64,000 bases of DNA from Branchinecta lynchi (taxonomy: Eukaryota; Arthropoda; Branchiopoda; Anostraca; Branchinectidae). Positions 43,460 through 52,061 of the stretch are shown one piece after another. The position numbers and the translations under genes were made by a program. Location of the stretch: the NCBI GenBank assembly GCA_023053575.1, contig JAKZAP010000004.1, positions 372,001 to 436,000 of the forward strand, in the 5' to 3' direction. A model generated the notes under the pieces. It saw only the letters and a program-made list of their open reading frames with translations, was not told the origin of the DNA and made no database searches. Position 1 is the stretch's first letter. Each line of letters begins with the position of its first letter.

Positions 43460-43886
43460 TCTGATGATTATAGTCAGCTGGCTTCGCTGACAAAAAAACT
43501 TAACTGTATGTTTTCAAGCCTAATTAATGGATTGCGCGTTGAGAGGACTTTGAAGTTAATGCGCTTTTCAAAATGCTGCACAGAGGTACAGAGACACTGC
43601 AAGAAAATGCAATGCTTTGGCTCTCTCTGTGACTTCCTGAGGAAACAAATCAGAAGCCCATTTAAAAGTCATTACTTCACAACAGAGGTCCCGCACGCAG
43701 ATCAAAACATATTTCTATTCTATGAGAAACTTGTAAGAGCTGTCAGGGACATAATAATATATTTTTCTTTTCGAATATAAGCTTCGTCAAATCTTGGCAA
43801 GTCCAAATTGGTCTGACACTTGACAACTGCAATCAAATCAAATCGTGTGCCCCTTTCACCTCAACATAACTCGAAGAAACTGGGAT

Positions 43887-44860
43887 CAGGGGCGTCCCTA
43901 TGGGGGGAGGGGGGGGGGGACTGTCCCCCCCCCCCCCTAAAGGTCTTGAGAAAGTACTTTCGTCGGGCAAAGCCCGGCAAAAGTTCTTTTGTTTGTCGAC
44001 GCGAAGCGCCGGCAAACACAGAAAAAATAAAATTTTGTATGCTTTTTATCAGGCATCGGTCGATTCGTCGGCACATCGGGTGTTTTTATATGCAAGAAGT
44101 AAAATCCTGCAAACGTTTGTCGGGCAAAACACTGAAGAAATCGAATTCTGCATGCTTTTGTCGTGCCTTGGTATTCTCGTCGGCACATCGGGTTCTTTTT
44201 ATACGCAAGAAATGAAATCCTGCAAACATTTGTCAGGCAAAGCACTGGAGAAATCGAATTCTGCATGCTTTTTTCGTGCCTCGGTTCGTCGGCAGATCGA
44301 GTTCTTTTTATACATAAGAAATCCAGAAGAAATAGTTTTTTTATGCTTTTGTCGGGCGTCGGTCGACTCGTCGGCACATCGGGTTCTACTTATACGAAAG
44401 AAATCAAATTTTGCAAACTTTGTCGGGCGCACCCAGGAAGTTTAAGTTTCATTGGCACAAGGGGTTATTTTTACACGTATGAATCAAGTTCTGTACAGTC
44501 TAGTCGAGCAAAACACAGAAAAAATCAAATGCTCGATGGTTTTTGTCGGGCGTCGGTATTCTCGCACATCGGGTTCTTTTTACACACAAAAAAAAAATCA
44601 AATTCTGTAACTTTTTATCGGGCGCATGGCGAAAGTTCAAGTCTCGTCGGTACATCGGCTTCTATTTACACGTAAAAAATAAAGTTCATTACAATCTTGT
44701 CGGGCAAAACACAGAAGAAATCGAATTCTGAATGCTTTTGACGGGCGTCGGTATTCTTCTCCGCACACCGGGTCGTAAGAAATCAAATTCTGCAAAGATT
44801 TGTCGGTCGCTAATTTTTCCGGAAAAAATACAGATTTAAAAAAATTCGCCGGCGTTGCTT
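43887..44860 (+). repeat. poly-G CAGGGGCGT-end element with 113-bp-class minisatellite
   Basis: It starts CAGGGGCGTCCCTATGGGG with G and C runs. From about 43960 a degenerate unit of about 110-120 bp follows: TCGGGCAAAACACWGAAGAA, ATCGAATTCTGCATGCTTTT, GTCGGCACATCGGGTTCTTT and CGYAAGAAATSAAATYCTGC. It repeats about eight times, some units shortened. All six frames are long and open here because the unit is repeated, not because it is coding. It lies 430 bp upstream of the ETNK start codon. Confidence 0.75.
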
Positions 44861-45067
44861 AGTTCAACTTGTTCTGGGTACAGTCGTTGGTAGCTTCGCT
44901 TCTTAGCAAAAGTTGAAACGAAAAGCCGAATATGTGAAATTAAATATATGAATTTACATCAAAGGAACAATGTCAACTGATGCATTACAGTAAGTTTTAC
45001 AGAAAATTTCGCCTGCGGTGCATTTTGTAGCATTCCCTATTTGGAAGAATGGTGTATCATTTGCTGT

Positions 45068-45850
45068 ATCACTGCAATAACTATTTGATTGAAAATGACC
45101 AGCTCACGGACACAGATGGCGGCTAGGGTTCCGGTAGTGCCAAAAATTAAATTACAACTCACAGAGGCCTGTCAATATGGACTTTTGAGTCAGGTACAGC
45201 TCATGGAATCCAACTTCCAGGAGTTTGTAATTTTGGCACTACCGGAACCCTAGCACGCAGGAGTTGGGTTCCGTGAGTTGAAAATATTCACTTCCGGTTT
45301 CCTAGTCTGCACTGACATGGGTCGGTGAGTCCAATTTTTTTTTTTTGCACTACCGGAACCCTAGCCCATATCCATCTGTGTCCGTGAGCTGGTCATTTTC
45401 ATCAAATAGTTGTTGCTACCGGTACCTTAGCTCTCAATATATGGGTTCCGGTAGTAAAATTTTTTCACATGTTATTTTCTCTAAGTCAGTGAAAATTACG
45501 GTATCCTAGCTCTCATCCAAATTATTCCGTGAGTTCTATATTCCACGTAGACACTACCGGAACACAAGCTTCAATTGTATAGTTTCCGGTATGAACTACC
45601 GGCTTCCTAGCTTCTGACAATTCCGTGAGACTACCGGACGAGAAGCTGGTGCGATGAAGTTGCCGTGAGCTATTTCCACTTACTACCGGAACGAGAGCCA
45701 GCACATACAAGTTTCCGTTAGTCAATGACGTCAGATCCCGGAATCGCAGCTCATATGGATTGGTTTCCGTGAGAACTACCGGTTCTGCAGCCCATGGGAC
45801 ATAAAGACGGCTCCCGGTTCCCTAGACAGTACCAACTCTGGTTGCCGATC
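45068..45850. repeat. intergenic array of CTACCGGAACCCTAGC units with an inverted repeat
   Basis: An inverted repeat pairs 45068-45150 with about 45340-45420 (ACCAGCTCACGGACACAGAT and complement). From there to 45850 the block TACCGGAAC or its complement recurs roughly every 60-75 bp, alternating with a TTTCCGTGAG block; about a dozen CCGGWA cores were counted by eye. GGAA cores recur with it. The array lies 1.6-2.4 kb upstream of the ETNK start. I cannot tell a regulatory array from a decayed satellite. Confidence 0.65.
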
Positions 45851-45854
45851 AGCC

Positions 45855-46550
45855 GATGCAAAATTGCCAAGTACCTAGCGGAAGAGCTGGCAGCGGTATC
45901 ACATCTGCTCCCAAAGATCGCCATGATTGGTTGACACAGGATTTGATTTTGAGTCGTTAGTGAGACGTTTACTCGTTCTTCCTGAGAATCACTGGCGTGT
46001 TTTGGATATAGATTATATGCCCAACTTACGTAATACAATCAGTATGAGATTTATGTGCCAGCGGTTAAGGCACGTGCACACACAGTCAGGTTTTCGAAGT
46101 CACATGCTAATTTCTTCCTCGAAAACTTTGACGAATCGCCTTCAATTTTTCCAATAGTGACGGTAATTTCTCGTTTGTTTGGATGCGAAATCTTATCACA
46201 CTGTGTGCGCACGCAACTTTAGTTGCAAAAACTGAGCAGGCAGGATATGTGAGTTGTCCTAGGTGCTACGGCTAATATTGACATAGCCTATACTTTCTTC
46301 CCTTCCTTGTGCTTGTTGATCTCTGGAGTCAGTGTTTCAATGGAGAACACAGAACAGCGTTTGCCTTCAAATTGTTTGTACAAAGAGATGAGATAAGTTT
46401 ATCTAAAACAGTTTTAGTTCTGTTCGTTTCAAACTCATTCCTATACGAAATAATTTTGTTTTTCTTAAACTTAATTTCCCAAAGAGCTCTACTCGCATTC
46501 TAAATGCGCCTTTTCTTGGACTACTTTGAGCAGAATTCCCTTGAACGACT
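45855..46550. other. unassigned intergenic sequence
   Basis: Short frames on both strands at 45751-46157 have no recognised domain. Nothing else seen. Confidence 0.3.
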
Positions 46551-46561
46551 GCAGTTCTTAA

Positions 46562-46917
46562 AGGACCTATAATACTAACGCAACCTACTTCCATAATCAC
46601 CCCATATATTTCTAAACCCGGATACCCCAATTTACATTCTAACCCCTCTAACCAAAACTACGCTGATTTTCTCACTTGCCGCGTTTTGCTACCTTCGATG
46701 TGTATCACGATGTCGACTGTTCTCTGCGAGAAGTTTTTCCATCAGAAAACTTGGTTATGTAAATTGTTTCCCTGTATTCGCTAAAAGTCAACGGGTCTCG
46801 AAAAAGGCTTAAAACAGCCAAAACCCCAGGTTATTTGTTGAAAGCACTGCCTAGTTTTAAAGTATTTAAAGATTTTAAAATACTGTAAGCTGAAGAGTAT
46901 ATAGTGCAAGGGGTCCT
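46562..46917 (-). mobile_element. TTAA-flanked AGGACC-family element (inverse copy)
   Basis: TTAA at 46558-46561 and 46918-46921 flank AGGACC...GGTCCT ends over 356 bp. Both TTAA copies are intact, the cleanest case in the window. Its right border abuts the next inverted-repeat element. Confidence 0.8.
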
Positions 46918-47017
46918 TTAAAGCACGTATCTACACATGACAGGTTGCATATGTGCTCACTTTAATCTTGAAAATCAAATAACATAAGGTAGAGATTTTT
47001 GAAAAGAATTGCCTCGG

Positions 47018-47488
47018 TATGAGAGTTACGGCTTTCCACTGCGTGGATTCCGGGCGAGAGAGAGCGTGCTCCACCCTCCTAATAATAGTAACTATTAGTT
47101 ACTGTTTCATCCTCACGAAAAGTTACTACGCTGACTGTTCCAACCTTCTCGAAATAGTAACTATTTGCTTACCATGCTCGGGAGCGTAGTAAGCGTGGTA
47201 ACTACTGATTTCTGTAACGTGATTGGTCGGATTCGCCCGTGGCATGACATTCTACTGGAAAATAGAAAATCGTTCCAGCCTTGGCGGCAAAAAGCCAGAA
47301 TGCGTGACGTCATGCGTAGTAACTACGGTAAGTAGGGTGGACCACGCTTATAGTGGTGCGCGAAGGCGCAGCCGTTTTTCATTTGGCACACATAACGCGG
47401 GAAAATTCGACAAGGCGGGGTAGCATGGCCACTCGAAACGTTTTTTGTGCCAAACGAGCTATATCCACGCAGTGAAAGTCGTAACTAT
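47018..47488. repeat. middle inverted-repeat element (GAGTTACGGCTTTCCACTGC)
   Basis: GAGTTACGGCTTTCCACTGC and GTGGAT at the left are answered by ATCCACGCAGTGAAAGTCGT at the right. It hosts a younger MITE. Confidence 0.65.
47062..47349 (+). mobile_element. GAGCGTGTTCC MITE, copy 5
   Basis: GAGCGTGCTCCACCC start and GGACCACGCTT end over 288 bp. Flanking triplets AGA and ATA differ by one base, so the duplication is decayed. Innermost member of the nest. Confidence 0.75.
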
Positions 47489-47651
47489 TATACAGGGATT
47501 TTCTCCGTTGTGTCATTTTATTTCCTCGATTCAAGTGAATACATCTGCTGCCCCCCCCCCCCTCCCCCCCCGGTGTAGACAGATACGTGCTTTAATTTAA
47601 AGAATACAAATGAAAAACGAATATAAACACTGACCAAAAATTGACTTAACT

Positions 47652-47788
47652 TTACTTTGAAATATTTGCATTTAACTCTTCTAGTATGCTGGGAACATAT
47701 GACACTAAATCATCACCACTAAGTTGACAATCAGACTCTATCCAGAGGCCCCTCAGTTTTTCTATCACCACTGTCATCATTCGTCCAC
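47652..47788 (-). CDS. TRNT1: TRNT1 last exon
   Basis: Acceptor TTCCTTTTAG. The exon completes a Gly codon, reads GGRMMTVVIEKLRGLWIESD, then LSGDDLVSYVPSILEELN, and ends TAA at 47654-47652. The x-I-x-x-L-x-x-x-W-x-x-S helix and following Asp/Glu-rich helix are the family's C-terminus. Confidence 0.88.
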
Positions 47789-47799
47789 CTAAAAGGAAA

Positions 47800-48050
47800 G
47801 CAGAGTTAATCATTTTATTTTAGCCTTAATAGCACTCGCATAGCATGAGCACGAACTGGGGAAACACAGAAACACACGAACTGCTTCATGAAACATCGAA
47901 CGAATGACTATCGATACCGCTTCGACGATTTAGTTGGCGGAGAAAGAATGATGAGTGACATTGAAGCCTGTAGACCATCTTGTATAACCAGGGTAACTTC
48001 GTGAAGCGCGACTTTGCTATTAAGACACTTCCTATTCGCTCCTGACTGTT
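47800..48050. other. unassigned TRNT1 intron sequence
   Basis: No feature recognised. Confidence 0.3.
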
Positions 48051-48056
48051 CTACAC

Positions 48057-48428
48057 TAGTTGCGTTTTCGATCCGAATTCTCCGTTCCGAATTCTCGCTT
48101 GTGTATTCTCGATTCTCGTACAAATTACCGTTTTTGCTCCTCGGACTTCTCCATTCTTGCTTTTGACAAAAACACTAATTTTGCACCTCGTCGCAACCCG
48201 GTATACGTGTATATGCATATTGAACACCCGAACTCTATTGACCAATCAGGAAGGAGAACGGAGAGAGGAGAATCGACAATTCACCATCGGAGCAAATTCT
48301 GGGATTCGGCAGAATTGCGAGGCTTTCCCCTTTCTCGATTCTGACAAAAACGCAAGAAATGTAGAATTCACTTCATCTGAATAGTCCAAAAACGCGAAAT
48401 AGGAGAATTCGGATAAAAAACGCAACTA
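48057..48428. repeat. inverted-repeat element with TAGTTGCGTTTT ends
   Basis: TAGTTGCGTTTTCGATCCG and AATTCTCC at the left are mirrored by GGAGAATTCGGAT and AAAACGCAACTA at the right, 372 bp. GAATTCTCG-like motifs recur inside. No target duplication seen. Confidence 0.65.
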
Positions 48429-48658
48429 CTCTCTCTCCGAACTTCTAGCACTGAAAGTTCTAGGCTTCCCTATTGCAACTTGGTTCAATGCACAAAACTG
48501 GTTAGATAGCGTGTCTTTGCAACCTCAGCTTTTCAAGTATTTATCTGTGTATCAAAACGATACAACACTGGACAATTGGTCTATTGGCGTAGAAGGAAAA
48601 TAATCTTGTGTCGGCCTAGCTAAACCACAACTCGAAGATTAAAGGCAACTAGACCTAC

Positions 48659-48672
48659 GTTGCCTGGGCAAC
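48659..48672. promoter_or_regulatory. X-box-like palindrome GTTGCCTGGGCAAC
   Basis: The 14-mer fits the RFX-factor X-box pattern (GTTRCC, short spacer, GGYAAC). It sits in a TRNT1 intron next to a GTTGCGAGAGCAAC dyad (48712-48743) that recurs inverted at 56047-56075, so it may simply belong to a repeat. Function is speculative. Confidence 0.25.
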
Positions 48673-48749
48673 GTGAAGTGTTGCGGCAACCTTTGTCCGG
48701 CTTCGCCGACTAAAGTGTTGCGAGAGCAACACTTTGGTTTTGTTTCTTC

Positions 48750-49800
48750 GCTGTCGGTTAAATGCTGAAATTGTCAACTTGTCGAAGCTTATAAAACGGT
48801 ACGTTCTAAGAAGAACACAATCAGCAATCACACAATCAAAGGCTATTCCTCAGCGTTGTAGAAACAACAACAAAAGAATATCGGAAGAAGGGACTAAATT
48901 GACTTTGCAGTCAGTTGAACTTTATCGTTTTCAATCGTAGACATCGTGACAGATGAAAACTTGGAATAATATCTTATATAATCTAGTTGGTATTATAAAG
49001 CTATGCGTAACTTTTAAGGATTAAAATACCATAGATGACACGATTGATTATTACGAAAGTACCTCATTGTTTTACATTTTCGTTTGTATCCGTTGCGTAA
49101 ACAGTTAATTCTAGGTTACAGCGATAGACCATCGACACAAACTTTCTTACCGTCAGATTTATAGAAATCGATTACAATCTGCACCCCTCTGCAAAAATTT
49201 CTAGCCCCTCGTGAACCGATCCCTAGTTACAAGTCCATCTCCCGTGATAGACATCAAGTTCACCGAAAACAAATAATGGGTACACCAGCTAGCAAAAGTT
49301 GCAAACCCCTCATCGGCCGATTATTACTCACAAGTCCCTTGCATATCTTACCATTGGGAACCAAATTGTTCTTACCATCGCGTACACCGGAAAGAAATAA
49401 CAGGTACACCAACTAGCAAAAGCTCCAAACCCCTCATTGCCGAAGATGATTATGAGCTAACAGTCAACTATTGCTTACAAGTCCCCTACATGTCTCACAA
49501 CTGGTATCGCCTATTTTTGGTTTCAGGGTGTACCTTACTACTGAAGTTGTCAACCCCTTGAAATTTTCAAACTGGTGTATCTCATGCAGGACTTTTTGTA
49601 CCAAAAAATGGATGACATATACTTTGATCAGCTCATCAATGGCTATCGATTGCCTTCGAAAAAAAAACTTCTACCTCTCTTAGTTCAAAAGCCGCAGGCC
49701 AACTTTCTAACGTCACCACTTCGAAAGGAGCAAAGGATAAGCTCTAGTTTCTTTTGCAATGAGAGAACTTAAGTTTAAGAGGCACATCTGATACCATTTC
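48750..49800. other. TRNT1 intron sequence with a weak duplication
   Basis: CAAACCCCTCATYGCCGA and GGTACACCA(G/A)CTAGCAAAAG blocks occur twice (about 49270 and 49410), an old tandem duplication of about 140 bp. No gene seen. Confidence 0.4.
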
Positions 49801-49805
49801 TCTAC

Positions 49806-50335
49806 CAGGGTGGGGAATGTGGACCCCCAGTCTCTTTTGCGGAACACACTAGTCTCACTTTTTTCAACCACCAGTCTCACAAAAAGGCGCCGGGAACCAG
49901 CAGTCTCGGAAACGAGACCAACAGTCTCAAATCGAGACCAACAGTCTCATCTAGTTTCCAATTTTTTGAGGATAAACAAGTGTTTTCTTTATTTTTCTTT
50001 GTCAGTCGCTCGAATTACACGTCCGTGATACCATGACAGGTAGAGTGAAGCTCGGGCTTTCCATACATGTATTTATCTCTGCTATTGGCTTGGCAATTCT
50101 CAGCCACTGTGTCGTTCAAAAAGCAAACAAATTTATTTTCTTGTTTTATGTGTTGTTTAATAGAATTCTGATACCAACTACTACAGGTAAAATAAAGCCT
50201 GGGCTTTCAAACAATATATGATTCACTGTTACTGGATTACCCAGTGTCATCTTGGGTTGCTCTGAAAAAATTGTTTTGGTAAACAAATGTAATTTCTGGT
50301 TTGTCTCTGCGATTTCTTGGAATCGCGCTTGCTGA
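49806..50335 (+). repeat. left terminal inverted repeat
   Basis: The first 150 bp carry about seven AGTCTC or GAGACC motifs spaced 20-30 bp apart (for example AACGAGACCAACAGTCTC near 49911). Then come AATTTTTTGAGGATAAACAA, AGAGTGAAGCTCGGGCTTTC and CAACTACTACAGGTAAA blocks. All have inverse counterparts at 55000-55528. Confidence 0.85.
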
Positions 50336-50509
50336 ATGTTTTGTTGTTTCACTATTCAGTTCACCTGACTGCCTGGTCCAGTACTAGTTCGTTCCATGCT
50401 TTTTCCATGCTTAATATACTATTGTGGGACTGTCTCTACACAACTACAGTAAGCGGTCAAGTATCGCTCAATGGAACCTATTATCGCTCAACAGAGCTGC
50501 ATTCGATTT

Positions 50510-52061
50510 ATTTTATTTTATTTATTTATTTATTTATTTATGACCCGCTTTTTGCGTAACAGCGGAGTATAAAATACAAAAGTAAAATATACATATTAAA
50601 ACACTTAAACAAAACAATGTAAATAAACACGACAACATTCTTTTCATATAAAAAAAAACAAAAAAACACTAAATAGACTTAAAATTTGTACACAGTGACA
50701 AGCACATTAATCGGGTTCAGGAATGAAAAACTGGCTAATAATTTCATGGGCTGAGAGGGCAGGATGTTTGTGGAGGGAAAATAGATTTGAATGCGAACGA
50801 AAAAGTGTCTTAACACTATCCTGAACATTAAAATTCGAAATCAATTTACGATTACGAACAGATTTTGGAAGATACATCAGAAATTTACAATACTTGAAAA
50901 AACAACTTCTCAAATTTTTAACATCTTTTTTCCTTAGGATATGGTAAACTCCGGAACAATTGTGGATATATGGGCCGCAAAAAGCACTATACAACTTTCC
51001 GAGCGCCTTGCGTGAATATTTTCCTCTATTTGGGACCAAACGCCCGTAACCAAATCTAATGGAATTTGATACTGATTTTAAAATAGAGGAGCACGTTAAA
51101 GATAATGTGGATTTGAAGGTAAGCCCGAGCCATTTCAGCGACTCAGACGAAAAAATAGAAAAAGAACCAATTGCAACAGAAGAGCGCTCAGAGGTTGTTG
51201 TGCGACCGAAACAAAGATATTCACATTTTGACAGATTTATCTCAAGTCCGATGTCTGAAAGTTTGTTTGCTAAAATTTTCATATTTTTAGAAAGAGTGGA
51301 TTTTGTACGGCTGACTAGGAGGATATCATCAGCATACGCAATGTAGCTGATCGAAATCTCCTTGAACAAATATGCAGGAAGAAGAGAATCCAAACAATCA
51401 GAAATCGCAGACTTAAATATATACGGTGACAAAACTCCACCTTGGCGAACTCCATGGTTCACTGAAATATTTTCCGATAACTGACCCTGCCATTTTACCC
51501 GAATGCTGGAATTTGCGTACCAATACTTTAAAAGGCAAAGAATAGAAGAATTGACTCCAGAACGAGCAAGCGAATACAAAGCTTGAGAATGGACAACATT
51601 ATCAAAAGCCCCAGAGATGTCTATGGAACAAATGTGGATGGTTGATCTGTTTAGAGTGGCCTGTCGCATTATTTTGGTTAGAACGTGGTGAGCATGCGCA
51701 CAACCCGTACCATCCCTGAAACCCAATTGCATATTTCCAAAATTGCCTTTTTCAAGAAGTTCGGGAAGAAGGACATACTCAAAAATTTTACTGACTGTAC
51801 ATGATACTGTAATCGGACGGAAACTATTGCACAGTTCAGGGTCCTTGCCTCGCTTAAGGACAGATGTTACGGTTCCAACAAGGAAGCTATTTGGGACCTG
51901 AGATTGGGAAAGAAACATTTGGAACAGTAGTTGTAGATGTTGGATCAGAACAGGACATTCAGTTTTGAAGAACTCTGAAGAAATACCATCAATATCGACA
52001 GATCCAGTCTTTTTTAGTCCGTAAACAGCCTTTTCGACAGCATTACTAGTAACCGCAACTG
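50510..52061 (-). mobile_element. 5'-truncated LINE (non-LTR retrotransposon)
   Basis: The element runs minus, with a (TAAA)n-type tail at 50510-50540 and a 5' truncation at 52061. The short direct repeat GATTT (50505-50509 and 52062-52066) flanks it. Removing it restores the host satellite unit GCATTCGATTTGCATTTCC, which is seen uninterrupted elsewhere in the array. Confidence 0.85.
50707..52059 (-). CDS. LINE reverse transcriptase, C-terminal 450 residues, open
   Basis: RNA-dependent DNA polymerase of a jockey/CR1/L2-type non-LTR element; clade not settled. No stop interrupts 450 codons. RT motifs in order: VGTVTSVLKRGKDPE, NSFRPITVS, a GFRDGTGCAHA block, SIDISGAFDNVVHS (motif A Asp), VRQGGVLSPYIF (motif B), YIAYADDILLVSR (catalytic YADD), then LEINLSKCEYLCFG and the WLGLTF box. 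The C-terminal tail ends FFIPEPD and TAA. The endonuclease is lost by 5' truncation. Intact catalytic motifs indicate a young insertion. The annotated M at 51918 is internal, not a true start. Confidence 0.9.
   Translation of the reverse strand, partial: VAVTSNAVEKAVYGLKKTGSVDIDGISSEFFKTECPVLIQHLQLLFQMFLSQSQVPNSFLVGTVTSVLKRGKDPELCNSFRPITVSCTVSKIFEYVLLPELLEKGNFGNMQLGFRDGTGCAHAHHVLTKIMRQATLNRSTIHICSIDISGAFDNVVHSQALYSLARSGVNSSILCLLKYWYANSSIRVKWQGQLSENISVNHGVRQGGVLSPYIFKSAISDCLDSLLPAYLFKEISISYIAYADDILLVSRTKSTLSKNMKILANKLSDIGLEINLSKCEYLCFGRTTTSERSSVAIGSFSIFSSESLKWLGLTFKSTLSLTCSSILKSVSNSIRFGYGRLVPNRGKYSRKALGKLYSAFCGPYIHNCSGVYHILRKKDVKNLRSCFFKYCKFLMYLPKSVRNRKLISNFNVQDSVKTLFRSHSNLFSLHKHPALSAHEIISQFFIPEPD

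Larger units (their letters stand above)
46918..47595. repeat. outer inverted-repeat element of a three-deep nest
   Basis: TTTAAAGCACGTATCTACAC at the left pairs with GACAGATACGTGCTTTAA at the right. Inside lies a second inverted-repeat element (47018-47488) and inside that MITE copy 5. A C-run of about 20 residues precedes the right end. Confidence 0.65.

Noticed and set aside
43820..44731. Several overlapping 130-180 residue frames on both strands
   Set aside because: They follow a 113-bp-class minisatellite with few stops; open frames on both strands at once signal repeat structure, not coding.
43960..44860. CRISPR-like regular spacing
   Set aside because: Units are contiguous and degenerate, without identical short repeats alternating with unique spacers, and the DNA is eukaryotic.
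45068..45850. Promoter call for ETNK in the CCGGAA array
   Set aside because: No TATA, initiator or transcript evidence; the array may be a satellite, so it is listed as a repeat with the idea kept as a finding.
51059..51346. 95-residue acidic plus-strand frame
   Set aside because: It is the antisense shadow of the LINE reverse transcriptase.
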